A DNA stretch of 64,000 bases, taken from Siphonodentalium dalli. Its lineage: Eukaryota > Mollusca > Scaphopoda > Gadilida > Siphonodentaliidae. Positions 21,807 to 32,986 of the stretch are shown here, in pieces; position 1 is the stretch's first letter, and each line of letters starts with the position of its first letter. The DNA is taken from positions 216,784,373 to 216,848,372 of the forward strand of contig CP136061.1 of assembly GCA_032622095.1 (NCBI GenBank), given 5' to 3'. Both the position numbers and the translations under genes were made by a program. The notes beneath the pieces were generated by a model that saw nothing but the letters and a program-made list of their open reading frames with translations, did not search any database and had not been told where the DNA came from.

Positions 21807-24047
21807 TATATCTCTTCACAATAGACACACGATCTATCAATTTATCGATGGTGTACCATACAATTTCCCTATTTCGATAAAAATTAGAGGACTTGTATGC
21901 AATTCCATAGACATAGGTTCCAATACATACGGCATATATTGCAATATAGTGTTTATATATGTCCTAGAATAATATAGGGACTGTTTGCCGTGTGTATGGA
22001 GCCTCTGTGTGTTGTAACTTGTAATAATTTTCAATTTTCAAATGACGTAGAGCAGACCACCCTATTACCAAGAAGGGCGTTATGGGGCAACATCTGTACA
22101 ATATATAATAATCCTTTTATTTCAGACAAAAAGAACGCCTTTGTCCCTGCCATGTGGGTGTGTATGGGCTATGTAAAAACGTGACTTATATATCTAAGGA
22201 ATTAATAAGACATTTAAATTTAAAAAAAAATGTTATAATAACAATTAATAATCTTCATAATTGGCACATTACGCGTATAGAACAAACATGTTTCAGTATA
22301 TTGAGAAATTATTTTTCATTACTTTCACAAATCCGAAAGCTATCAGGAAGAGGCGCCCTAATCAGTCTGTATTAATCGACAACAGGTGAATTTAACAGGT
22401 GCTGTCATATACTTTGGCCATTTTAGTGTCCCTCTTTCCCCAACAAATCATCCCTTGGATATTACAACACTATGTGGTCCATTATCTCAAATGTGTACAT
22501 AGTTTGATTTGATAGTTTTAACTAATAAGCTTATCTAGCACTTCCTAATCCCCTCATCATATTTCCAGTTGTCACTTCTCTAGCTCAGCGTGACATGTCC
22601 AACCTTCATAATTTACTAATCCAAAAAGCCCATAGGGCAAAGCTTTCGCATTCTGTTACTGTTATATTATTATATTGTGTCAACTTACATGAAACCAATA
22701 CTCTTTTATACAAAACAAAATCAAAGCGACATAGAGTAAGCCGGTAAAATGAGTCTTTTTGTCTAACCGCCTATTCGCAGAAGCGACCATTGCTCCAGGC
22801 TGTATAATGCAATTATCTCATTGGCTCACACAGCTAATTGCGGTAGGGTCAATTAAGTTAACGGCCCACACACATTTGTATTATTGCTCGTGCTCCTGTT
22901 TATGTATATGCGGCATAACTGGGTCATGCTCCAGGTCCACTATATGTATGCTCTAGCTATACAGGATCTAGCGTACCCTAATTTTCGCACCTGATATTTC
23001 TCTGAGCCCAATGCCTTTACCTATATTGATACCACATAAAATTATGTATAACTTTTAGCTACATTTAGCATTGGCGGGACATTGAATTATTGTTAATAGC
23101 ATCGTATGCTGTTATTTATTTGTGTGCGGTTTATATTCCATAAACCGGCGTAAACATGAATCGTTCTGGTCGAAGAGAAAAAAACAAATATATGAACGCC
23201 ATTCTTTCGCAGAACGCCAAAAATAAAACCGGCTATAAATGGTAGTTATATTATCTATATGTAGTGGACCATGACCATTCAGCCTGAAAACTGCACAAAG
23301 CTGGCATGGCTCATTTTTTTTACATTAAAATATGCTGAATAGTTTGGGCTATACTTTCCCCATTTTCAATTAAAACCCCATTTTGCAAGTTTGTCACAGT
23401 TAAAACGTTTTACATTACAACTGCCAGGATTTAATTATTGGAAATAAGTAGTGTATGTTTCCTGACTCATGGACGATGTGAATTTACAACACTAAATGTG
23501 AATAATATAACATCACAAAAGCGTTTTTCTCAGACTAAAACCACTATTGATCATTGTGCTACATGCGTATCTGTGTTTGCCATATGTCTATCCTCTCGGT
23601 GTTTGGCTATTCAATATGCCTACCACAAAATATTGACGGGACAGTATGTCAAATAGCTTTTTTTAACTGAAAAATGCATTATTTGAGTTCGTAGTCATGT
23701 TTGTCTTGTCACTGAGATACTATACCACATGTATCCACGAAAATAACTTACAAATCGACATGCTGAGCAAATTTGGGAGTCTGTTTACTTTGAAAGTTTG
23801 AAAAAGTCGACAAAATCCGAGATATTTTGTCTTCAAACAACGTATTCTACAATGCCAAATTGTTACCAAGAGGTTCAACTTATAAATCAGACATTACTGC
23901 ATCTGACGTGATAAAAAAATCTGACCTTTTACAGCGTATTTGATCAATTATAATCTAAAACATACCTAGGTTGAGAAACCCGCCACGCAATATCACTACA
24001 GCAATATGCCTACCCACAGCCACCAGCCTATAGGGTTATCGGGCGTG

Positions 24048-24123
24048 CTATTGGAGACTCACATATATAAGCGAATGCATTGGCACAGTTGCAAAATTTC
24101 AGGAAGCTCCAGTCATGGAAGGG
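24048..24123. mobile_element. Family D element, right part (interrupted copy)
   Basis: Starts with the duplicated CTATT, completes the second hairpin (ACTCACATATATAAGCGAAT), and ends GGAAGCTCCAGTCATGGAAG just before GGTTAA (TTAA at 24124-24127). Confidence 0.85.
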
Positions 24124-24127
24124 TTAA

Positions 24128-25140
24128 ACTATTGTCTTGGAATAGCAAACAAATGGTAATTTCCAGGGGAGAGAAAATTGCTAATCTTCATCTATGGAGG
24201 AAATAAAGAAGTAATAATACGAGAGGCCGATCACGATCGCCAGATGTTAACCCATCCCTTGGCGATAAAAATTTAATATGATCGGATAAATGAGAGTTTT
24301 GGTGTTGAATTATAGAGTATACTGTTATGTACAATTACAGACAAATGTACATAACACAAATTATTGGAATTTATGGGTCACTGGCATTTATATAAGAGAA
24401 TGCACTGGTACAGAATCTGTAATGCTAAACCGCCACAGCCAGCAAGCCCGTGGGTTAAATGTGTAGGTGTGACCTGGACATGGAATACTTGGGTTAAGAG
24501 TGTCCAATTTAAGTTTACAATAATAATGTGTCCTAGTATACAGATAAGCAACCTCACCACTGACCCATTAATATCAATTATATAGCAGAGCTGTCAAAAA
24601 ATAACAGGAATTGTTTATGTTGAACACTGACCTCTCTATTAAACCAATAACAATTATAATGATACATGTATCAGACCATCTGAAGATATAACTCTGCAGC
24701 ACAGATGTCCAAGTCTACTGTTAATATCATGTGATGTTTATTGTTGAATCTTTATTTTAAATTAGATACCATAGCCTTCTTTATCAGATTATTTGCACAT
24801 TGGCATAAGAGACATCAGAAAATAATATAGCCATATCAATAGCTAAGTGGTCCAAAGGCAATTGGTGAATTGGATTTAATGTTGCTCCAAACAGATTTAC
24901 CAGTACATAACACAAGATTTTGGACCGATTTAATCAAATTTGGTGTGGTGATTCGGGGTACCCTTGGCAGAGTTATAATGGTTATAATTGTTTTTAATTA
25001 TTTAAAAAAATTAAAGGGACACATTGGAAATCTTTTTTATCAACTTGTATCATAATCATCAATATCTAAATGAAAACAAATGACAATGTCAATGACATTT
25101 TTTTTATTATTATTATAAAAGTTAAAAATAAATTAATATA
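24128..25140. other. No gene; repeat fragments
   Basis: Contains the 'GAGAGGCCGATCACGATCG' repeat at about 24220-24275 (also at 15600) and a small family D hairpin fragment at about 24375-24410 (TATATAAGAGAATGCACTGG). The rest is AT-rich with no exon signal that I can see. Confidence 0.5.
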
Positions 25141-25149
25141 AAGATAATT

Positions 25150-25410
25150 TTTTTTTGAGTTATGGCACAATGTGTGAATTCTAAATCGAAAAAGGGCCAT
25201 AACTCTGTAACAAAATCTCGGATCAAACCCAAAATCGAACTCGATCCGTATTTTGGGCTGAGAAACCCATATGCAAAATTTGGTTCCGATCGGATAGAAA
25301 AATGTTTGAGTTATCGCATTACTCGTGAAGTGTCTACGGACGGACGAACGACGAGTGGTCAATCCGGACAACGACACTATGTTTACCATACATGGTATGG
25401 GTAAACATAA
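25150..25410 (+). repeat. Pearl-like element, single unit with 3' hairpin
   Basis: One unit with AAAGGGCCATAACTCTG and CAAAATTTGGTTCCGATCGG, then a short GGACGGACGAACGACGAG tract, then TGGTCAATCC and the hairpin TGTTTACCATACATGGTATG. The 3' part matches the end of the 16220-16940 array, so these are the same family with one versus four core units. Confidence 0.8.
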
Positions 25411-25439
25411 AAATGTAAATCTTACTTTAACACAGGTTT

Positions 25440-26030
25440 CAATCACAGTTATCAATTGGTTAAGGATCCAGGTATTATAACTGGAAGAATGTTAATGAGT
25501 AGCTACTTGATTCCCATTCATTCATTTGCAGATATTCAGCTAACATGTTCAATAAACAGCCTACAACTATTTGTTGAACTAATTATTTGCAATTCTGAAT
25601 ATGCCTACAAATTGACCCTTTTCGATACTAGATACTCATTGATGAGTAGTTCCCTTAGGAAATATTCAGATAATAAGTTCAACAAATGACCATAGATTGC
25701 TTGTTGAACTTTTTACCTGAACATTTCCCTTCAATAAATAGGACTCCTCCCATAATTGTATTCTCTGTTGTTTGCTGATTTTTCTTGAAAACCTCTCCAG
25801 GTGAATAATAGTTCATTCCGATGTATACTTTTATAACTGAGTGGGAGAATCCACTTACTGGTATAGAAAGGGTTAATCAATGGGAAGCTGCATTGCATTT
25901 CTCTGCCTGCCACCTGCTTATATTATCTGAACATCCAAGCCAATCAAGAATAGACCATTTCAATGTATACTATTAGTACTGAATGGGAGAATCCATTGCT
26001 AAGGGCATGAGCCAAGTACATTGTTACAAT
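25440..26030. repeat. Dispersed repeat I, two tandem-like blocks
   Basis: Blocks containing GAATGGGAGAATCCA, ACTTTTATAACTGA, AGAAAGGGTTAATC and CATTTCCCTTCAATAAAT recur near 46495-46800, 49640-49980, 59262-59420 and 62430-62540. Within this copy the motif TCCGATGTATACTTTTATAA near 25816 recurs as TTCAATGTATACTATTAGTA near 25958. No coding frame of interest. Confidence 0.5.
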
Positions 26031-26739
26031 GTAGCCAGGTATTATTTCAAGAAGAATGACAATGTCAAATACTATCCTCTAAAGACAATGTCAGGAAACA
26101 CTGTTTTTTTTAATATTTTGAAATATAATTAATAATAGCAATTTATTAATGAGAGTCACTGTACGTAATTTCTATATTTGATAACGATAATATTTTGATA
26201 AAAAAAATCATCATCTCTATGTATCTGAATACTGCAGCAGAATGCTTCACACCAGTATAATTTCAAAATGTTAACCCTAGAAATTATAGACCCCCATGAT
26301 CTAAGCTACTAAGCTGACACATGTTGTGGAATGTAGGGTGTTTCTATGAAAGATTTCTGCTTAAATATTACCAGAGCATCCAAGCAAATGGTGAATATGA
26401 CATTTAATTGATAACTTGATACCTGTGAATGGGTAGTTATTTGATTCTCATCCATTCGTTGGTAGGTATGATTACAATTATCTCGCCATCCCTTAAATTA
26501 TGAATTGCAATCCTTGTGGGGTTTCTCTACCTTTCATACCTAGAGTGATCGCAGGAAAAACATCAGAAATGGCCAACAGAATTTTCTGATATTTTTTTTT
26601 TACCATTTTACGAAAATTTGGCTTATTTGAAAGTATTCTATTGAAATCATAAAGCAGTAAAGTATTGTCAATTGGTTATGAAAGTAACGAAAGGGTGCCA
26701 TAATAGCCTCTAGTCAATGTTTTGTTAACTTTTAAAGAT

Positions 26740-26980
26740 GCATAATGGGAAATAATGCTCCCAAATTACTATTACTTTGACTTCGGGGGTAAACAAATTT
26801 TTATTTGAGTCGAGGAACCCACCCACCAAAGCTCAGAATGATCAGATATCAATTTTTGAAATTTGTTTTTTCTCGAATTGTATAATTATTTGTGGCCCAG
26901 AAAAGAGCCATCAAATCAACTATCTCGGACAAAAATGCAGATCAAGATGGATAACACTAAAATCAAGTGGTAATACGGCC
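26740..26980. repeat. Decayed family A element
   Basis: Retains CAAATTACTATTACTTTGAC, TTCGGGGGTAAAC, GAGTCGAGGAACCCACCC and AAGATGGATAACACTAAAAT in family A order but without the termini or TTAA flanks. Confidence 0.65.
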
Positions 26981-27218
26981 AAATTTTGTGATACTCAAAT
27001 GAAAATACGGCCATATTTGGTTGAACAACATGTTGATAAATAACACGTTTGGAAAATTTTATACCATAGTTGACAGCAGTTTATAGCATTATTTTGTTGT
27101 AATTAATCTATTCTGATAACAAAAGCGTATTTTATTGTCCAAACACACATGTGTGAGCAGCTACTGAATAACAAATAATGAGCATATAAAAGGGTTTTCC
27201 TAGTGAGATATGGTGATA

Positions 27219-27260
27219 TTCCACAGACTCTTGTGATGTCAGAAGACTGAAGTTAACACT
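27219..27260 (-). pseudogene. 42-bp copy of part of the dsRBD exon
   Basis: Forty of 42 bases match positions 28874-28915 inside the exon at 28748-29026, in the same orientation (core ACTCTTGTGATGTCAGAAGA). The similarity stops abruptly on both sides. A fragment duplicate, not functional by itself. Confidence 0.7.
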
Positions 27261-27625
27261 TTCGTCACTGAATATACAGATATAGATATACGAGAACCCT
27301 GGATTTACAGCTTGCCTTAGTTAAAACTATGTGTCCCTGATGTATTGCTTCAAACTACCTTTAGAGTGATGTTGGATATGGCAAACTGCATTTTTTTATT
27401 ATCGTTAGTAAATGTCCTTCAATTTGCGTTACATTTGTATATACCGGTTGGTGACTTCATATAAAAATGATATCTCAGGTGTGTACAGGTGGGTACTGAG
27501 AAGGGACATTGAAACCCAATAAACACTAGTTGTATCACCTGTATCAGGGATAACTTGAAAAGCAAGTTCAAATAACAATGTGTCCCACAACCACATGTAT
27601 CAATTTCTTGCAAGTGTGACATATG

Positions 27626-27792
27626 CATTAATGCCCTAAATAATCGACTCCTTAACCACAGCAGAATTATATGGGTTGTTGCCATCACAGAGCTTTCCGA
27701 TGAATGGCAACAAGCCATATTTCAGACTAAATCCGGAAAAATTACCCATAATTCTGCTGTGGTTAAGGATTTGATTATTTAGGGCATTACTG
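27626..27792. mobile_element. Family C foldback element
   Basis: The left end is ATTAATGCCCTAAATAATCG and the right end the inverse of TACAGTAATGCCCTAAAT. The internal arms ACCACAGCAGAATTAT and ATAATTCTGCTGTGGT pair, with a short spacer containing GAGCTTTCCGATGAATGGCA. Other copies are at 46526, 49117 and 50168; TA flanks suggest a mariner-type origin. Confidence 0.8.
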
Positions 27793-28747
27793 TATAAGTG
27801 GTTGTGATGACAGCCTGCATGGTTTCAAATGTTCTACCGATTGGTTCATTGAATCTAGTTGCTATATCAAAGGCCAAAACTAACTACTATAAACCGAGTA
27901 TGAATAAAAAGACATTATTGGACCATAATCAACATATTTCCCTCATTTAAATCCACTTGTGCTGATGAATTATGAGTAACTTTCCAACTAAAACGACTGC
28001 CAATGTCCTGATCATGTTCCCAAAATGTTTAAGAATGTCGATGTCATGTTGATAACATGCACCCGCAACTATTATTATTGAAGTCATACTGTTGTGGTAC
28101 TGTGATTTTCGTAACATTGCATCGAAAATAGGAGACATTAGACAGATACAACAAATAAAACATCATTAGAAAGGTGAACATAATCTTCATTATTTTCTAA
28201 ACTTCTGTTATCGGTATGTGTTTGTGATAAACAATAATAAATTCATTGGTATGTGACTCCAAACACCACACAGGTTGGCAGTATTGTGTTAACGATTTTT
28301 AGTAAACCCAAAAATAGTATTTGTAAAATACAGGTGCTGTCTGTATTAAGGCCGGGAAAATCCCTTTAAGCCGTAAATGCGTACACACCAATCAGTTAGT
28401 ATTGATGCCGTATATCAATCAAAGGATATCCAAGTTGCTTACCGATAAAACCAATTGTATATATCCCTGGAAATATTTTATTATTCCCGAAATTTATGCT
28501 CTGCCCACTAAATAAGGCAGCCGTGGTGAATGTAAATTATGTCATGCCTGCTTAAGTATGATGAAACGCTATGAAAAAGTTTGGCCAAATGTAAATTTCT
28601 TACTTATTTTTGAAAAAATCTGGCCATTCTCCCATTAGGTCAACACTGACAACCAGCACAAATCCTGCATCCCTACATGTAGATATGAAGAATGGGCCAG
28701 TCTACAGTACTGAATCAAATCTTGGGTGATTTGGTTAATATATTCAC
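27793..28747. other. No exon seen downstream of the dsRBD gene
   Basis: AT-rich sequence on the 3' side of the last dsRBD exon found. I searched the - strand for helicase motifs and splice-bounded frames between here and 8.5 kb and found none apart from the RNase H exon at 18810-19499. Confidence 0.5.
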
Positions 28748-29026
28748 CTTGAACATCATTAATGAGTTCAGACATGCCTCATACTGGGAGGCATCCAGCG
28801 ATGGACTCTTTGCTGTGGAGTTGATTGAGAATGGCCATGCTGCTTTCAAAGTAGAGCTCCATATAGGTTTACCTTCCACGGACTCTTGTGATGTCAGAAG
28901 ACTGAAGTTAACGCTGTGAATGTTATCCTTGTTCCAGGCGGTGGTCAGATCTTCCAGCTTTTGGAGAGTGTACTCCTTACAGACCGGGACATACCTCCCT
29001 TGCTTAGAGTGAATGAGACCTGAAGC
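28748..29026 (-). CDS. Exon 3 of the dsRBD gene: linker and second dsRBD-like domain
   Basis: A 279-bp exon of 93 codons, phase 0 at both ends: acceptor TTTTTCTCCAG, donor TTCAAG|GTGAAT. It encodes a linker starting ASGLIHSKQG and a segment with the dsRBD core pattern, WSSTLKAAWPFSI then SLDASQYEACLNSL, where the last part matches the domain's C-terminal helix (Ala/Cys-rich). The start phase fits exon 2, 6.2 kb upstream. In DHX30 a second dsRBD follows the first in the same way, but this one is divergent: the usual basic residues before the last helix are not evident. Reading through the donor adds only NILTKSPKI before a stop, so an intron-retained end would be possible. Confidence 0.6.
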
Positions 29027-29095
29027 CTGGAGAAAAATATTTATTTTAAACAAATTAATGGGAAACAAAATATTGGATATCTCTTTCTAATAATT

Positions 29096-29232
29096 TTTAT
29101 ATAGTTTTGGGGTATAAAATAATAGATATAAATTGAAGATACCTGCCCGGAAACGCTTCTATCAATGATTTTTTATTTTATTTTATTTTTTTTCTGGTAT
29201 AATTCAGGACAGTTCTATGGGCTATTTTTAAC
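29096..29232. repeat. Dispersed repeat H copy
   Basis: Shares AAAATAATAGATAT, GAAACGCTTCTATCAAT and GGGCTATTTTTA with 47570-47690 and, inverted, with 10740-10900. Confidence 0.5.
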
Positions 29233-29614
29233 CCTTTACCCAACAAACCGGCCAAATAAAGCTTCAACAGCCTAAAATATCTTCGGTCTGTCTCAATAGA
29301 ACCATACAAATATGGATATCATTGGAACCGCCTCCTTGACCACATTGTGATAGTTACAGTTATGCCCTGTGCCAATGCATTCTCTTATATATGCGAGTCG
29401 ACCATAGGTCGCCTCGCATATATAAGAGAATGCATTGGCCTAAAAAAAAATCTTTTTTTAACACTTTTTACCATTTTTTCTTACATTATTTAACAATTTT
29501 ATAATTTTTAATGTGTTAAGCCAATGCATTCTCTTATATATGCGAGGCGACCTATGGTCGACTCGCATATATAAGAGAATGCATTGGCACAGGACCCTTC
29601 TGTTGGGTAAAGGG
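29232..29614. mobile_element. Family D variant with two mirrored hairpins, TTAA-flanked
   Basis: The ends CCCTTTACCCAACA and TGTTGGGTAAAGGG are flanked by TTAA at 29228-29231 and 29615-29618. Two hairpins (about 29370-29440 and 29521-29590) are themselves inverse copies of each other. Their loop arms carry GAGTCGACC and GGTCGCCTC rather than the usual GAGTCTCCC and GGGAGCCTC, with the changes matched on both arms. It lies in the intron between dsRBD exons 2 and 3. Confidence 0.85.
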
Positions 29615-29624
29615 TTAAAATGGA

Positions 29625-29880
29625 AACTTCAGGCACATTCGGAGCCTAACAAGAGAGAGAACTATTTTGTTAGCACTCGCCATCAAGGCAAAATTCCATT
29701 TCAATTAAGATATTTAGCAGGAATAACCACTATATTTTGCCTTTATAGACAAATAATATTCCCAATCTTGTGTTTTGTCTTTGTTTTATTCTCTGAGAAG
29801 GGTATTTATAGCAATGAAATTGGGTATTTATAAACATTATGTTGTTGTTGTAATTGTGGCCTAGAGGAGATACACCATTT
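29625..29880. repeat. Dispersed repeat shared with 47700-47890
   Basis: CATTATGTTGTTGTTGTAAT and GTGGCCTAGAGGAGAT recur as TTATGTTGTTGTTGTAATTA and TGGCCCAACAGAGAT near 47850. The upstream parts (AGCACTCGCCATCAAGG and AAGCACCCTCATTCAAGG) also correspond. Non-coding. Confidence 0.5.
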
Positions 29881-30067
29881 TAAGCAGAGCTTTTAGCACA
29901 AGTGCTTCATCTATTGAAGATGCTAGAGAAAATAACTATTCTTTTCAATTGCATTGATGGTCCAGTAAATATCTCAAATGAGTGGTACGTTGTGATATGG
30001 CCTGTCGGCTGAAATGACATTATCATCATACCATCAGAAGAGTGTAACAATCATTGAGACATCTTAA

Positions 30068-30932
30068 CCTTTCTTGGCAGGAGTTGCATTGGTGCAGCAT
30101 TAAAGATCCTCTGCCAGTGCATTCTCTTATATATGCGAGTCTCCCATATAGACAGCTTTGCATATATAAGAGAATGCACTGGCTTACAAGGTCAAGTAAA
30201 TATTGTTAGGCGAGGCTCCCTGTGGGAGACTCGCATATATAAGAGACTAGCTGATGTGCCCGACTTCGTCTGGGCTATTTAGGGATTTATTTGCCAGAAA
30301 CATGCCTATATGAGCATATATGAGTGAGGTCAAGGACACTGTCGCATGTGAAATTAAACCCGCCCATATTGTGCACCGGATCAAAGTAGCCTTACATACA
30401 AAATTTGAGTCAGATCAGTCGAGGTCCAGAAACATGCCTATATGAGCGCGGTCAAGGACACGGTCGCACGTGAAATTGGATCCGCCCATATTGTTCCTGG
30501 GATCAAAGTAGGCCTACATACCAAATTTGAGTCGGATCGGTTGAGCTCCAGAAACATGCCAAAATGAGTGTATATAAGCGAGGTCAAGGACACGGTCGCA
30601 CATGAAATTGGACCCGCCCATATTGTTCCCTGGATCAAAGTAGTCCTACATACCAAATTTGAATCGGATCTGTCGAGGTCCAGAAACATGCCTGTATGAG
30701 CGTATATGAGTGAGGTCAAGGACACGGTCGCATGTGAAATTGGACCCGCCCATATTGTTCCCCGGACCAAAGTAGGCCTACATGTACATACCAAATTGAG
30801 TCGGATCGGTCAAGCAGTTTTCGGGTCTATAACACACATACACACATACAGACAGAAGTTCCTAAATATATATCAAGAATACATTGGCACAGGGTTTTCG
30901 CAAAACCTCAGGAAGCTCCAGTCATGGGAGGG
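30068..30932. mobile_element. Family D element interrupted by a tandem-repeat element
   Basis: Flanked by TTAA at 30064-30067 and 30933-30936. The left part has the GTGCAGCATTAAAG block and hairpins to TATATAAGAGA (30246). The right part resumes near 30868 as ATATCAAGAATACATTGGCA and ends GGAAGCTCCAGTCATGGGAG. Confidence 0.8.
30247..30870. repeat. Four-unit tandem array, unit about 122-134 bp, inserted in family D
   Basis: Starts CTAGCTGATGTGCCCGACTT. Units are marked by GTCAAGGACAC.GTCGCA at about 30330, 30450, 30585 and 30714, each followed by AAATTGGACCCGCCCATAT, GATCAAAGTAG, ACATACCAAATTTGA and AGTCGGATC. It ends with a CACACATACA microsatellite-like tail (about 30832). The sequence around both junctions (ATATATAAGAGA left, ATATATCAAGAA right) looks like an imperfect target duplication. 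The open frame through the - strand of this array is a by-product of the repeat. Confidence 0.75.
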
Positions 30933-31169
30933 TTAAATGAACTGAAAATGATGAGCCTGAGACACCAGTCAACAGAAAATATGTCAACAGAAATTTACAT
31001 TCCCATTAAATTTTTTCACACTTAGATAAGAGTTTGGGACAACTCTCCCAACATATGTCACTCACTTTACAAAATTAAACTAATTGGCTGTAATCTGTGC
31101 TTGTTTGTTTGAATGAGAATCTCTTTTAAATTGAATATTTTCCTTATCTGTTTTTGTGGATAATAATAA

Positions 31170-32225
31170 TGTAAATGAAACTTTAGCTCAACTTGGAGAA
31201 GGGATGTCATACAGGACAGTCAATGGAGCAATAAGGAATGCGGAAAGTTTAAATGTTTAAAGGTACCGGCAATCCGATCAGAGGGTCCCCATCTCAACAG
31301 ATTCCAACAACAACTATCCGATCAGAGGGTCCTATATTACTATTTATTTGGCTTTGGGGTTAAAAAATATTTGATTCGAGTCGAGGAACCAAGCAAACAA
31401 AGCTTAGAGTTATTAGATATTGATTTTTGAAATTTGTTATTTTCTCGAGATGAGTACTAATAATTGCCCTTAACTTCGTAATCTGCTCGAGATGTGTACA
31501 CCAAAACACTATTCAAACAGACAAGGATGGATAACTCTAAAATCAAGTGGTAATAATAACGCAATTTTGACTGTGTTCTGGGACAAAAAGAATAGAAATA
31601 ACGAAACTTCAAATATCGATATCTGATCACCCTGAGCGTTGATTGGTAGGTTCCTCGACTCGAATCAATTATTTTTTACCCCCAAAGCCAAAGAAATAGT
31701 AATATAGGACCCCCTGATCAGATTGAGTACCTTTAAGTAATACCAGAGATCAACCCGAAGAGCCATATGAAGTTTGGGATCACTGGATGAAAAATGTTGG
31801 CACATCCCAGTAACATCCAAGATTGCTCTGGTGGCAATATTTTTAATAAAAAAATTGTTCAAATCTGATAGTTCCCATCTGGAAGAGATCCTAAACATGC
31901 ATGTACATTTGCAAAACATTTCTGCAATAAATCTGGGCTGCATGGTGTGCCATGGATTAAAATATGAAATTCAAGATGGCTGCTGGTGGCAATGTGTTTA
32001 AACAAATTTGATGGCTTCCATCTAGTAGTCACCCTGAAGATCCATATGAAGTTTGGTGATGATCAGATGGCGATGGTGTCTGTATGGTGGGCCACAGGAT
32101 TTAGTCACGTAAAGAGTAAAACCCAAGTTGGATGCATGCAGAGAATGTCCTCCTTGAAATTTCCATCTTCACCCCCCCCCCCCAAATCCACTCTGAAACG
32201 GACCAAACTCTCAAGTTAATAAAAA
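31170..32225 (+). repeat. Family L-like element interrupted by family A
   Basis: Opens with the family L head (TTTAGCTCAACTTGGAGAAG, then GTCAATGGAGCAATAAGGAA) at 31180. It is interrupted at 31261 by a family A element and continues after 31733 with units around CATATGAAGTTTGG, ATCCAAGATTGC/AATTCAAGATGGCTGCTGG and GATGATCAGATGG. It ends near a run of C (32170-32183). This core differs from the array at 37.8-40.5 kb. Confidence 0.65.
31261..31732. mobile_element. Family A TTAA-flanked element (variant subfamily)
   Basis: TTAA at 31257-31260 and 31733-31736. The left end is AGGTACCGGCAATCCGATCA, with the duplicated GATCAGAGGGTCC block as at 13467. Inserted in the family L-like element. Confidence 0.88.
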
Positions 32226-32725
32226 TTCCTTTTTCACACCCACCTCAGGTTGGAAATTTACAACTGATACCTCAAGCTTTAACAAATATTGAAAATGTCC
32301 AACCAGACATGCTCCTTTAGTTAACGACCAACCCAATTTAAAAATATTTGAATCCCAAATCCCTATTCACATCAAATGTCAGAATAATCAGTCAGGTGAT
32401 TCCAGAGAAGATCTTTTAATCAGTTTCATATATCAATGATTTCGTTGGACAGAAAAGTGATAAGTCCCCCAAAACCATTGCCATTTCTAGCCCGGTCGAC
32501 CTCATTGTGACAGATACTGCATACTATATATATGAGCTAAATAGACCTGATGGCTCTTGCAGAAAAGACATTTTAAGAATTACTATGGAGGAAAAGAGTT
32601 ATGTCTCTAGTTCCGCCCCTTTTTGAATGGTGACCCTATTTGAACAAATTTGAATCCCAGTCAATAAAGGACCCTCTATATTAAATATAAGCTAAATAGA
32701 CCTGATAATTCTTGTGAAGACTTAA

Positions 32726-32982
32726 GGGGGACTGGACACTAAATCCGGCCATTTATGGGACCATCTCCTTTTATACTCAACAGAACATATGCAACAAATG
32801 AATGAATTTGATCCATAAACTCATTTTCATTATAATTATCTTGTTGATTGTATCGTTCATAGAGAACATGAGTGTATTTTGTATTAATCCATGGCTTAAA
32901 TTCATTCATTTGTTGCAAATATTCTGTTTTGTATAAAAGGAGATGGTCCCATAAATGGCATGATTTGGTGTACAGTACCCAT
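32726..32982. mobile_element. Family B TTAA-flanked element
   Basis: TTAA at 32722-32725 and 32983-32986; the ends are GGGGGACTGGACACTAAAT and its inverse TTGGTGTACAGTACCCA. Its right TTAA is also the left TTAA of the next element. Confidence 0.88.
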
Positions 32983-32986
32983 TTAA

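Larger units (their letters stand above)
19775..24047. mobile_element. 4.27-kb transposon with 73-bp inverted ends and 5-bp target duplication
   Basis: The left end begins CACGCCCGATAACCCTATAG and the right end is its exact inverse. The two ends agree perfectly for the first 55 bases and with a few mismatches to about 73. Five bases, CTATT, lie at both junctions (19770-19774 and 24048-24052) and occur once in the expected uninterrupted family D sequence, so this is a true insertion with a 5-bp duplication. The interior holds a decayed SWIM-like frame on the + strand and a possible divergent small exon on the - strand. I do not recognise a transposase. A 5-bp duplication with CAC ends is known for Transib, but nothing else supports that class. 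Confidence 0.85.

Noticed and set aside
28692-28919. Open frame on the + strand opposite the dsRBD exon
   Set aside because: It is the antisense of a splice-bounded exon whose - strand product has dsRBD pattern.
30438-30794. 118-codon open frame with internal protein repeats
   Set aside because: It is the translation of a tandem DNA array (period about 130 bp); other frames of the array are equally repetitive.
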